Assembly: GCA_963834445.1 (NCBI GenBank)
Contig: CAWIBU010000009.1
Coordinates: 62,001 to 126,000 of the forward strand
DNA: 64,000 nt
Direction: 5' to 3'
Source: PALSA-350 sp963834445
Lineage (GTDB): Bacteria > Acidobacteriota > Terriglobia > Terriglobales > Acidobacteriaceae
Below, in pieces: positions 45,072-54,026 of the stretch. The translations under genes were made by a program, and so were the position numbers. The notes below the pieces were generated by a model. That model made no database searches. It saw only the letters and a list, made by a program, of their open reading frames with translations, and was not told where the DNA came from. Each line of letters begins with the position of its first letter. Positions within the stretch are counted from its first letter, which is position 1.

Positions 45072-45209
45072 CTAATTGCGATGGAACGGAATCACGTTGG
45101 CACGGCTCTCTACAAACCTGTCTGTCAGGGCCGACATACGGCCCAGGGACCAGAATCCAAGAAAAAACATTACGTAGAGCAAACCAACTACACCAAGAAG
45201 CAGAGACAC
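45072..45209 (-). CDS. Candidate small membrane protein (45 aa)
   Basis: On the minus strand a GTG at 45209 opens a 45-codon frame: MSLLLGVVGLLYVMFFLGFW, then SLGRMSALTDRFVESRANVI and PFHRN. Residues 2-20 form one strong transmembrane helix and the rest is a positively charged tail. A GGGGGG Shine-Dalgarno sequence lies 7-12 bases before GTG, and a TATACT -10-like box is at 45259-45264, about 50 bases upstream. It is isolated between the deoxyhypusine synthase-like gene and the hybrid kinase, both on the same strand. I recognise no family. Small single-helix proteins often tune membrane kinases or transporters, but that is only a suggestion. Confidence 0.55.
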   Translation of the reverse strand: MSLLLGVVGLLYVMFFLGFWSLGRMSALTDRFVESRANVIPFHRN

Positions 45210-45411
45210 GATAAACCCCCCAATTTGTTCAAAAACCACCTATTAGGGGATGCCTCGAAGTATACCGAGTTTGCTGCGGAAACTCTGGAAAAACCGCAAG
45301 CCTGCCTGCCACTTTAGTACTAGCGTTTAGGTTACCCCGCCCGGCAAAACCAAAAGGCAACGGTTAGGTGGCTCATGCAAGCCCGCCGTTGGCTTGAGCG
45401 GGATAACCAAA

Positions 45412-46473
45412 CTAAGCTGTTACCGGTTCCAGAAGGCGCGACCAGTGACGCTGTTTCCGCTCAGTAAACGCCTTCTTATGATAGGCGTAGCCGGTGATCA
45501 GCGGGAGCGCCAGGGTAGCTTCGCTGTACACCATTTGCTCAAACGTGGTGTCGACTTTGCCCCATGAGCTGGCTTCTTTGAGGGTGCTCGAAGAGAGTGC
45601 GCCGTCGCGCACGTCCGCCACCGTAATCTGGATCGCATACTTGTGCATCGGCGCATCCACCCCCAGAATCTCGGCCGAAACCACAATATCCTGGGCAAAG
45701 TTCTTGGGCACCCCGCCGCCGATCATCAAGAGCCCGGTCGTCGGGTTGGCGATTTTCAGCTGGGTCAGCTCGTAGAAATCCTTGACCGAGTCGATCGAGA
45801 CTTTAGGCTTGTCTCCCCGCTCATGTTGGTGCGCCACCAGCCCGAAGCCGGCCGAGCAGTCACTGAAGGCGGGCACGAAGATGGGTACATCCAGCTGGTA
45901 AGCGGCGTAGATAATGCTGTCGACGCCACCCTTGGCAGGGGTCTTGCCCTGCTTCTCAAGGTAGGCGCCCATTTCCCGAATAAACTCACGCGAACTGTAG
46001 GGGCGGGGATCGAGCGAGTCGGCGATCACCTTGCAGGTCTCGTCGCAGAGCCGCAACTCTTCTTCGTCGATCAGCGTGTCGTAGATGCGATCGATCATCA
46101 ATTCGCGCAGGGTGCCGTCTTCCGTTCCCTGGCGATAGAGGTCGTCCGCGATCCAGTGCTTGTAGCCCAGCGCCTCGAAGAAATCCTGATCCACCATGTT
46201 GGCGCCCGTGGAAACGATGGCGTCCACCATGTTATTGCGCAGCAGGTCGATAAAAATCTGTTTCAACCCCGCACTGATCAGCGATCCGGCAAGGCAGAGG
46301 ATCACGCCGCACTCCTGATCGCGCAGCATGCGCTCGTAAATCGAAGCCGCCCGGGCAAGATCACGGGAGCTGTAGGCCATGGACTGCATCGCGTCCACCA
46401 GGGGAACGACATTGTGCTGCTTGATGTCGACGTGCTGGATGGGAGAAGTGAGAAGCTCTTTTTTCGTAGGCAT
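45412..46473 (-). CDS. Deoxyhypusine synthase family protein
   Basis: The 353-residue protein aligns by eye with deoxyhypusine synthase: an NAD-binding region with VSTGANMVDQDFFEALG, the central VPIFVPAFSDCSAGFGL, GGGVPKNFAQDIV, and the C-terminal ASSWGKVDTTFEQMVYSEATLALPLI holding the Lys that in eukaryotic enzymes forms the imine with the aminobutyl group. Eukaryotic and archaeal DHS moves aminobutyl from spermidine to eIF5A/aIF5A; bacteria lack that target, and bacterial homologues are proposed to act in polyamine (homospermidine) synthesis. It follows the purine nucleoside phosphorylase gene by 51 bases on the same strand. The start lacks a clear ribosome-binding site. Confidence 0.85.
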   Translation of the reverse strand: MPTKKELLTSPIQHVDIKQHNVVPLVDAMQSMAYSSRDLARAASIYERMLRDQECGVILCLAGSLISAGLKQIFIDLLRNNMVDAIVSTGANMVDQDFFEALGYKHWIADDLYRQGTEDGTLRELMIDRIYDTLIDEEELRLCDETCKVIADSLDPRPYSSREFIREMGAYLEKQGKTPAKGGVDSIIYAAYQLDVPIFVPAFSDCSAGFGLVAHQHERGDKPKVSIDSVKDFYELTQLKIANPTTGLLMIGGGVPKNFAQDIVVSAEILGVDAPMHKYAIQITVADVRDGALSSSTLKEASSWGKVDTTFEQMVYSEATLALPLITGYAYHKKAFTERKQRHWSRLLEPVTA

Positions 46474-46524
46474 AACAGCATCAAGGATAGCAAAGCGGGG
46501 GTTTGCGGTTGTTAAATTCCGCGC

Positions 46525-47349
46525 TTAAAGCCTGGGTAATAGCTCGACCAGCAGAGTGGTCAGGTGCGCCTGTGCGCGAGCGCCGGTTTCCATCACTTCC
46601 AGGTGGTTGATCGGTTGATCGAGAATGCCGGCGGCCATATTGGTCACGCAGGAGATGCCGAGAACCGCAATGCCCATGTGTCGGGCGACGATCACCTCCT
46701 GCACAGTCGACATGCCGACCAGGTCCGCTCCCCAACTGCGGAAGGCCCGGATCTCTGCCGGCGTTTCGAAGCTTGGGCCGGAGACGCTCAGGTAAACGCC
46801 TTCGGGCAGGGCGATGCCATGCCGCGCCCCGGCTTCCTGGGCTAGCAGCCGCAGGCGCCTGGAGTAAGCCTCTGTCATGTCGAAGAATCGCTGGCCGAGA
46901 CGTTCGTCGTTCGCACCCACCAACGGGTTGCGGCCGCTGAGGTTGATGTGGTCGGAAAGCAGGACAAGCTGGCCCTGCCGCAGATCGAGGCGAACTCCGC
47001 CCGCGGCATTGGTCACCACCAGGGTGTTGATTCCCAGTCGGCCGAGAACGCGGGTGGAGAAGGTGACGTCTTCCGGGCTATAGCCTTCGTAGGCATGCAC
47101 CCGCCCCTGCATAACCGCAACCGGGGTTCCGGCGACGCTGCCGATGACCAGGCGGCCGCTATGGCCTTCCACTGTGGGACGTGGGAAATGGGGTATCTCT
47201 GAGTAAGGAATGGCGATGGGCTGCTCCACGCGGTCCGCAAACGAGCCCAACCCAGACCCGAGCACGACCGCCACGCGCGGAGTTACGGCAATGCGGCCGC
47301 GGATCGCGGCGGCTGCTTGTTCTGCTTTTTCGAAAATGCCGTCAGGCAA
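46525..47349 (-). CDS. Purine nucleoside phosphorylase (trimeric PNP class)
   Basis: The product (274 residues from TTG 47349) carries the trimeric PNP motifs: VVLGSGLGSFAD, the EGHSGRLV phosphate/base region, MQGRVHAYEGYS, TNAAGGV, VSGPSFETPAEIRAF and the signature GADLVGMSTVQEVIVARHMG, with SCVTNMAAG further on. It cleaves purine nucleosides with phosphate to base and (deoxy)ribose-1-phosphate in salvage. TTG 47349 is chosen because GAGGGAA lies upstream and the longer frame would pass through a palindromic repeat. It belongs with the cdd and nupC genes upstream. Confidence 0.92.
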   Translation of the reverse strand: MPDGIFEKAEQAAAAIRGRIAVTPRVAVVLGSGLGSFADRVEQPIAIPYSEIPHFPRPTVEGHSGRLVIGSVAGTPVAVMQGRVHAYEGYSPEDVTFSTRVLGRLGINTLVVTNAAGGVRLDLRQGQLVLLSDHINLSGRNPLVGANDERLGQRFFDMTEAYSRRLRLLAQEAGARHGIALPEGVYLSVSGPSFETPAEIRAFRSWGADLVGMSTVQEVIVARHMGIAVLGISCVTNMAAGILDQPINHLEVMETGARAQAHLTTLLVELLPRL

Positions 47350-47425
47350 GGTCGGTTCCCTCGATTGCGATTCTAAGGGACGGCCCGACCCACCGGGTCT
47401 CCCTTTGTCCTGGCGACGGAACAGG

Positions 47426-47571
47426 GGTGCCCCATATCTCACGCGTTCTTTGCGGGAGATGTGGGATTTCGCAGCGCCCACCCGGTAACTTCCGTTTGGC
47501 ACTTGCAGTTCAGGAGAGCGGTTCGTGGAATCCCACATCTCCCGCAAAGAACGCGTGAGATATGGGGCACC
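47426..47571. repeat. Inverted repeat with GAATCCCACA-type arms
   Basis: The gap between the nucleoside transporter and PNP has a 42-base inverted repeat: GTGCCCCATATCTCACGCGT around 47428 is complementary to ACGCGTGAGATATGGGGCAC around 47551, and the pairing continues through GCGGGAGATGTGGGA. The arms share the GAATCCCACA end with the smaller hairpin at 58301-58341. Frames across it are not genes. Confidence 0.85.
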
Positions 47572-47605
47572 CGGAGATTGGTGGTCGTTCCGAGCGCGAT
47601 AACTC

Positions 47606-48845
47606 CTAGCGCAACAGCACGCTGACAATGGCCGCCGACATCAGGTTGGCCATGGTTCCGGCCATCATGGCTCGCAATCCCAGCCGGGCCAGATCATTAC
47701 GGCGCCCCGGAGCCAACGCGCCAATGCCGCCAATCTGCATGCCGATGGAGCTGATGTTGGCAAAACCGCATAAGGCAAAGGTCGCAATCGTAAACGACCG
47801 AAAGTCAAGCGACGCCTTCTGCGCGCCCAGCAGCGAATAGGCCACCAACTCGTTGGTTACGGTCCGCGTGCCCAACAAGTTCCCCACCTGGTGCGCGCTG
47901 TGCCACGGAATACCAATCAGCCACGCCACCGGCGCAAAAATGAACCCCAGAATCACATTCAAGCTGGAAGGAAAGGGAATATGGTGGCCTCCCAGCCAGT
48001 TGCTCGTGCCGCCCAGTATGCCGTTCAACAACCCGATCAGCGCCAGGAAAGAAATCAGCATGATGCCCACATTGAACGCCAGGCGGCCGCCGTCACTGGT
48101 TCCGCGGGCGATCGCCCCCAGCAGGTTCTCCTTGCTGTGTTCCTCATCCGCGGGCATAGTCACCTGGCCCAGGGTGGCCGGTGATGCCTGTCTCCGGCAC
48201 CAGCATTTTCGAGATCAGCACGGTGCCCGGTGCGGTCATGATCACGGCGGCCAGCAGATGCTTGGCCTCAATCCCATACAGAATATAAGCCGCCATGATG
48301 CCACCGGAAACGTGTGCCATGCCGCTGGTCATGATGGTCATCAACTCCGACTGCGTCGCCCCCGGCAGGAAGGGCCGAATGCTGAGCGGAGCCTCGGTTT
48401 GCCCCATGAAGATGCTGGCCGCTACGTTGAGGGACTCAGCGCCGCTGATGCGCATCGTTACCTGCATCAGCCGGGCCATGGCCTTGATCACAATCTGCAT
48501 GATGCCCAGGTGGTACAGGACCGCGAAAAAGGCGGAGATAAAGATAATGGTGGGCAGCACCTGAAAGGCGATGACGAGCCCAAAGTTGGAGTGCTGCTTG
48601 CCCAGCTCCCCAAAGACAAATCCGGAGCCGACAAAGGCATAGGCCAACATGCGGTTGACCGCGTCCCCGGCGGCCGCGAGCGCCCGCTCCCCGGCCTCAA
48701 AGCGCAGCACCAGCACGGCGAAGATCCATTGCAGGCCGAGGCCCCAGACGGCTGTTTGCCAGCGTATGGCCTTGCGGTTGGTCGAAAGCAGCCACGCCAG
48801 CAGCAGGATCGCCACCAGCCCGAGCAAGCCCGTCAATCGTCCCAA
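47606..48845 (-). pseudogene. nupC: NupC-type nucleoside transporter interrupted by a frameshift
   Basis: The region encodes one full-length concentrative nucleoside transporter in two frames. The N-terminal part (48845 to stop at 48144; 233 residues) has LSTNRKAIRWQTAVWGLGLQ, IFMGQTEAPLSIRP and MLVPETG; the C-terminal part (to 47606) continues GAIARGTSDGGRLAFNVG, TVTNELVAYSLLG and ATFALCGFANISSIG. The frames switch near 48176-48181: removing one G/C in the CCGG run would join PETGIT to ATLGQVTMPADEE. Either the gene is a recent pseudogene or the extra base is a sequencing error. TTG 48845 has AGGAG 7 bases upstream. The partner genes cdd and PNP make nucleoside uptake the natural role. Confidence 0.85.
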
Positions 48846-48855
48846 GCAGTTCTCC

Positions 48856-49278
48856 TTAGCTTTGCAGTTTGAAACGGTGGGGAAACACCTCTTCGAAGCG
48901 GTAGTCTTCCCAGTCCGCCTGGCCGCGGAAAAGAACCCGCGATGTGGGCGTCATGAACTCACTCAACACCTGCAAACAAGCGCCGCACGGGGGGCTCGCC
49001 TGCTGGTTCAGGTTGGTGATGGCGCAGGCCAGCACGCGCATCTCCGGGCCATGCTCGGCCACCGCGCGCACGACCGCGGAGCGCTCGGCACAAATGGTCA
49101 GGCCGAAGGAGGCATTCTCGACATTGGCGCCGGTAACGATGGCGCCGTTTTGCAACAGCAACGCGGCGCCAACGCGAAATTTGGAGTAGGGCGCGTAGGC
49201 GTGATCAGCGGCGTCGGCCGCCTGCGTGGTCAAGTGCCGCAGCAGTTCCGGGGTGGATCCACTTTCGCCTGCTTGCAT
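48856..49278 (-). CDS. cdd: Cytidine deaminase
   Basis: The 140-residue product matches the tetrameric cytidine deaminase type: YAPYSKFRVGAALLL, the zinc/proton site CAERSAV with the catalytic Glu, and PPCGACLQVLSEF giving the other two cysteine ligands. It deaminates cytidine and deoxycytidine to uridine and deoxyuridine. ATG 49278 has AGGGAACG upstream; a further in-frame start at 49353 would overlap the divergent helicase promoter and adds non-conserved residues. It is the first gene of the nucleoside salvage run (cdd, nupC, PNP). Confidence 0.95.
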   Translation of the reverse strand: MQAGESGSTPELLRHLTTQAADAADHAYAPYSKFRVGAALLLQNGAIVTGANVENASFGLTICAERSAVVRAVAEHGPEMRVLACAITNLNQQASPPCGACLQVLSEFMTPTSRVLFRGQADWEDYRFEEVFPHRFKLQS

Positions 49279-49391
49279 CGTTCCCTGAGCGTAATGGCAG
49301 CCGGGCAGCGACGCAACTGCGATGTTTTTGCGGCTCATGAACGGCCGGTGCAACCCGCCGGCCCTTAACCGCTATCCTTGATGCAGAGACC

Positions 49392-52300
49392 GTGGCCGTC
49401 AAGAAACCAACCCGACCCGCAGACGATGTGCTGGACCTGTTTCATCCGGTCACGGCGGCCTGGTTTCGCGCCGTCTTTGAGCAGCCCACCGCCCCGCAAC
49501 AGCTCGGCTGGCCGGCCATCGCACGCGGCGAAAGCACCCTGATTCTGGCTCCTACCGGCACCGGCAAAACGCTGACCGCGTTTCTCTGGTGCCTTGACCG
49601 CTTGATGCTGCGCCGCCCGGCGGATGAGACCGAGGGCTGCCGCGTCATCTATCTCAGCCCGCTCAAAGCCCTGGCTGTGGATGTGGAGCGAAACCTCCGT
49701 TCCCCGCTCGCCGGCATCGCCAACATGGCGCGCCAGGCGGGCGTCGCCTTCCATCAGCCGGAGATCAGTATCCGTACCGGTGACACTTCGCAAAAGGAAC
49801 GAAGCCGGTTCCGCCGGCATCCTGCGGAAATCCTGATCACGACGCCGGAGTCGCTCTATCTGCTGCTCACCTCGGATGCCTCGGCCAGCCTGCGCCGGGT
49901 GGATACCGTGATCATCGACGAAATCCACGCCGTGGTGCCCACCAAGCGCGGCGCCCACCTGGCGCTCTCGCTGGAGCGGCTGGAGGCCATTACCGAGGGC
50001 CGCGTGCAGCGCATTGGGCTCTCCGCCACCCAGCGTCCGCTCGAAGAGGTGGCCCACTTCCTCGGGGGCGCCGCAGAAGCCGCTGAAACAGAAGAACAGG
50101 AATCGCCGGTAGTCGCATATCGCCCCGTCACTATCATTGACGCGAGCGCCCCCAAGCGGCTCGATCTGCGCATCGAAGTGCCGGTCGAAGACATGGCGCG
50201 GATGGGCCAGAAGGAAGACCTGCCCAGCGGAGCCGCTTCCCAAGGGCCGAAACGCACGTCGATCTGGACCGCGATCCATCCCCGGCTGGTGGAGATTATT
50301 CGCCAACGCACCTCCACCATCATCTTCGTGAACAGCCGGCGAATCGCCGAGCGGCTGGCGGGCGCGATCAACGAATTAGCCGGCGAACAGCTTGCCCGCG
50401 CCCACCATGGCTCGCTCGCCGCCTCGCAACGCTCGGAAATTGAAGAGCAGTTGAAGGCAGGAAAGCTGCGTGCCCTGGTCGCCACCTCTTCGCTCGAGCT
50501 TGGCATCGATATGGGCGCGGTCGATCTGGTGGTGCAGATTGAAGCGCCGCCTTCGGTAGCCAGCGCCATGCAGCGCATTGGCCGGGCCGGGCATCATGTG
50601 GGCGCAGCCAGCGAGGGCGTCATCTTCCCCAAGTATCGCGCCGATCTGGTCGCCTGCGCCGCAGTGACCAAAGCCATGCACGAAGGGCTGGTTGAATCGA
50701 CGCGCTTCCTGCGCAATCCGCTGGATGTGCTGGCGCAGCAGATCGTCGCCATCGTGGCCCAGCCTCCGTCTCTGGCGAAGCTAACCGCTGCCGAGCGTAA
50801 GGGCAGCCCTGCCACGACGGTTGAGATCGGCGTGGAAGAGGTTTTCCGCATCGTCCGTGCGGCGGCTCCGTTCAGCGGTATCACGCGCGCCGCCTTCCTC
50901 GGCGTGCTCGACCTCCTTGCCGGGCGGTATCCGTCGGATGAATTCGCCGATCTGCGGCCGCGCCTTACCTGGGATCGGGTGCGCGACACGCTTGCTCCGC
51001 GCGACGGAGTGAAGATGCTGGCCATCCTGAATGGGGGCACCATTCCCGATCGTGGCCTGTACGGTGTCTTCCTCTCCGGAACGGAAGGCAAGCCGGTTCG
51101 GGTGGGCGAACTCGACGAAGAGATGGTGTTTGAAAGCCGCACCGGCGACACCTTTATCCTGGGCGCGTCGACCTGGCGCATCGACGAAATCACCCACGAC
51201 CGGGTGCTGGTATCGCCGGCGCCGGGCCAGCCGGGCAAGATGCCCTTCTGGCATGGGGATAATGCCGGGCGCCCGCTGGAATTCGGCCGCCGCATCGGGC
51301 AGCTGGTGCGGGAGCTTCGTGAGATGCCGCGCAATGCTGCGCTCAGCCGGCTGACCCGCGAGCACGATCTCGACACCATGGCGGCAGAAAACCTGATCCG
51401 CTTCCTCGCCGATCAGGAAATTGCTACCACTGCGGTTCCAGATGATCGCACCATCGTCATCGAGCGTACGCGCGACGAGATGGGAGACTGGCGGGTCTGC
51501 GTCCTGACGCCCTTTGGCAGCCGCATCCACGCCCCGTGGGCCATGGCGATCAGCGGCCGTATTCGTGCCGGCGGCGGTGCAGACGTGGAAGCAATGTGGG
51601 GGGATGACGGGTTCGTGCTCCGCTTTCCTGACAGTGATGCGGCTCCCGACTCCGAGATAATCCTGCTGGACGCGGAAGAGGCCACCGACCTGGTGCTGCG
51701 CCAGCTTAGCGGCACCGCCTTGTTCGCAGCAAAGTTCCGTGAGAGTGCGGCGCGTGCGCTGCTGCTGCCGCGGCGCCGTGCGCAGGGCCGGGCGCCGTTG
51801 TGGCAGCAGCGCAAGCGCGCCTACGATCTGCTCTCCGTTGCCTCGCGCTACCCATCGTTTCCCATATTGCTCGAAGCCTATCGCGAGTGTATGCGCGATG
51901 TGTTCGACATGCCGGCGCTGCTCGAGGTGCTGCGCGCCATTCGTCAGCGCGACGTGCGCGTGCACGTCGCCGACACGCGTACCCCGTCGCCTTTTGCATC
52001 CTCGCTGCTCTTCAGCTATGTGGCCAACTACATCTACGATGGCGATGCGCCGCTGGCCGAGCGCCGGGCCCAGGCTCTCTCCATCGACCAGGAGCAGCTA
52101 CGCGACCTGTTGGGCGATGCGGATCTGCGCGAGTTGCTGGATGCCGATGCGATTGCGGAAGTGGAAGAGCAACTGCAGGGTCTGCTGGAAACGCAGCGCG
52201 TTCGCTCTGCGGATGGCATGCACGATCTGCTGCTCCGTATCGGCGACCTCTCGCGCGAGGAACTGGCGCGCCGCCTTGCCGACCCTGAACTTCTCGGTCA

Positions 52301-54026
52301 GTTGGAGCGGTTACTGCGCGCCCGCCGCCTGCTTGAGATCAGGATCGCCGGCAGCAAGCGGCTGATCGCCATCGAAGATGCGGCTCGTTATCGCGATGCA
52401 CTGGGCATCCCGTTGCCGCCCGGCATCGCGACCGCGCTCTTGCAGCCGGTAGCGGCGCCCGTGCTCGAACTGGTTCGCCGTTTTGCCCGGACGCACGGAC
52501 CCTTCACCCTGCGCGAGATTACCGAACGCTTCGCCCTGGATACGGCGCAGATCGAGGCCGCCCTGCAGACCCTGCTGCTCGACGGCCGCATCGTGGAAGG
52601 CGGCTTCCGCCCCGGTGGAGTCTACCGCGAGTGGTGCGACGCCGAGGTGCTGCGGCTCATCCGGCGCAAGTCGCTGGCACGCTTGCGCCGCGAGGTTGAG
52701 CCTATCGAGCAGCAGGCGCTGGCTCGCCTGGCCACGCACTGGCAGGGTGTGCTGCAGAAAAGGCGCGGTCTGGATGCGTTGCTCGACACCATTGAACATT
52801 TGCAGGGCGCTCCGCTGGCGGCCTCGCTGCTCGAGACAGCCATCCTGCCCGCGCGCCTGGCGAACTATGCGCCGGGTAGCCTGGACACGCTCATTGCCGC
52901 GGGCGAAGTGGTCTGGTGTGGGCTCGATTCACTGGGCGAGCACGATGGCCGCATCGCCTTGTTTTTGTCTGACAAGTTGAGGACCCTGCTACCTGCGCGC
53001 GCCGAACCGTCGGCGGAGAATCCGTTAAGTCCGCGCGAGCGCGAACTGCTCGACCAACTGGGGCGTAGCGGCGCCGCCTTCTTTACCCAACTGCACGATG
53101 CGGTGGGCGGGGGTTACCCCGGCGAAACGCTGGATGCTTTGTGGAGCCTGGTGTGGCGCGGCCTGGTGACGAACGATACTTTCCATGCCCTGCGTGCCTA
53201 CGTGGCGCGGCCGGTCAGTTCGCGCCAGCCGAAGCGGCAGCACAATCTTCCCTCGTTCCGCTCCCGGCGCACCACGCCGCCCAGCGCCCAGGGGCGCTGG
53301 AGCCTGGTGCCCACATTGCTGTCCACCCCGACGGAGTGGAGCCACGCCTTCGCCAATCAGTTGCTCAATCGCTATGGCGTGCTGACCCGCGAGTCGGCGG
53401 CTACTGAGAACCTGCCGGGTGGCTTCAGCGCCATCTATGACGTGCTCAAAGCTCTCGAAGAAAGCGGTCGCATACGCCGTGGATATTTTGTGGCTGGCCT
53501 GGGCGCGACCCAGTTCGCTCTGCCGGCAGCAGTCGACCTGTTACGTTCGTTGCGCAATGGGCCGCCGTCAGAAAAGCCGGAAATGGTAATACTCGCGGTT
53601 ACCGATCCGGCAAATTTATATGGCTCCGTGTTGCGTTGGCCGGCGTTGGGTGAAGACGGCGCCGAGGGGGGGCCCAGGGTGCTGACCCGCAGCGCAGGCG
53701 CCAGTGTGGTTATGCGCAACGGCGAGCTGGTGGCTTACCTGCGCCGCAATCACCCCAACCTGCAGGTGTTTTTGCCCGCCGATGAACCGGAGCGCTCGGC
53801 GACGGCGCGCGATCTGAGTCTTTTCCTGGCGACGTTAGCCCAGCAGGATATGGAGCGGCGCGAAGACCAGCGTGGCGGCATGCTTATCTCTTCGATCAAT
53901 GGTCAACCCGCGGCGCAACACTTTCTCGCGGCGTTTCTGCAGGATGCTGGTTTTCATCTCGCGCTGCATGGTCTTAACTTCCGCCGCCTTTTGCCTTCGG
54001 CGGTGCAGCCCTCCGTGGTGCAGTAA
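49392..54026 (+). CDS. lhr: Lhr-type superfamily 2 DNA helicase
   Basis: The 1544-residue protein is a full-length bacterial Lhr: Walker A APTGTGKT (about residue 54), motif II DEIHAVV, ATQRPLEEVAHFLGG, SSLELGIDMG and QRIGRAGHHVG in the N-terminal Lhr core (~860 residues), then the long C-terminal region with winged-helix-like segments. Lhr unwinds RNA-DNA hybrids 3'-5' and is linked to DNA repair. GTG 49392 is the start; the ribosome-binding site is weak. It is divergent from cdd. Its TAA is immediately followed by the ATG of nei, so translation is directly coupled, as in the lhr-nei pairs of actinobacteria. Confidence 0.96.
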   Translation: MAVKKPTRPADDVLDLFHPVTAAWFRAVFEQPTAPQQLGWPAIARGESTLILAPTGTGKTLTAFLWCLDRLMLRRPADETEGCRVIYLSPLKALAVDVERNLRSPLAGIANMARQAGVAFHQPEISIRTGDTSQKERSRFRRHPAEILITTPESLYLLLTSDASASLRRVDTVIIDEIHAVVPTKRGAHLALSLERLEAITEGRVQRIGLSATQRPLEEVAHFLGGAAEAAETEEQESPVVAYRPVTIIDASAPKRLDLRIEVPVEDMARMGQKEDLPSGAASQGPKRTSIWTAIHPRLVEIIRQRTSTIIFVNSRRIAERLAGAINELAGEQLARAHHGSLAASQRSEIEEQLKAGKLRALVATSSLELGIDMGAVDLVVQIEAPPSVASAMQRIGRAGHHVGAASEGVIFPKYRADLVACAAVTKAMHEGLVESTRFLRNPLDVLAQQIVAIVAQPPSLAKLTAAERKGSPATTVEIGVEEVFRIVRAAAPFSGITRAAFLGVLDLLAGRYPSDEFADLRPRLTWDRVRDTLAPRDGVKMLAILNGGTIPDRGLYGVFLSGTEGKPVRVGELDEEMVFESRTGDTFILGASTWRIDEITHDRVLVSPAPGQPGKMPFWHGDNAGRPLEFGRRIGQLVRELREMPRNAALSRLTREHDLDTMAAENLIRFLADQEIATTAVPDDRTIVIERTRDEMGDWRVCVLTPFGSRIHAPWAMAISGRIRAGGGADVEAMWGDDGFVLRFPDSDAAPDSEIILLDAEEATDLVLRQLSGTALFAAKFRESAARALLLPRRRAQGRAPLWQQRKRAYDLLSVASRYPSFPILLEAYRECMRDVFDMPALLEVLRAIRQRDVRVHVADTRTPSPFASSLLFSYVANYIYDGDAPLAERRAQALSIDQEQLRDLLGDADLRELLDADAIAEVEEQLQGLLETQRVRSADGMHDLLLRIGDLSREELARRLADPELLGQLERLLRARRLLEIRIAGSKRLIAIEDAARYRDALGIPLPPGIATALLQPVAAPVLELVRRFARTHGPFTLREITERFALDTAQIEAALQTLLLDGRIVEGGFRPGGVYREWCDAEVLRLIRRKSLARLRREVEPIEQQALARLATHWQGVLQKRRGLDALLDTIEHLQGAPLAASLLETAILPARLANYAPGSLDTLIAAGEVVWCGLDSLGEHDGRIALFLSDKLRTLLPARAEPSAENPLSPRERELLDQLGRSGAAFFTQLHDAVGGGYPGETLDALWSLVWRGLVTNDTFHALRAYVARPVSSRQPKRQHNLPSFRSRRTTPPSAQGRWSLVPTLLSTPTEWSHAFANQLLNRYGVLTRESAATENLPGGFSAIYDVLKALEESGRIRRGYFVAGLGATQFALPAAVDLLRSLRNGPPSEKPEMVILAVTDPANLYGSVLRWPALGEDGAEGGPRVLTRSAGASVVMRNGELVAYLRRNHPNLQVFLPADEPERSATARDLSLFLATLAQQDMERREDQRGGMLISSINGQPAAQHFLAAFLQDAGFHLALHGLNFRRLLPSAVQPSVVQ

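Noticed and set aside
47350..47628. N-terminal extension of the PNP gene through the inverted repeat
   Set aside because: The extension translates a palindromic repeat; a TTG with a good ribosome-binding site gives normal length.
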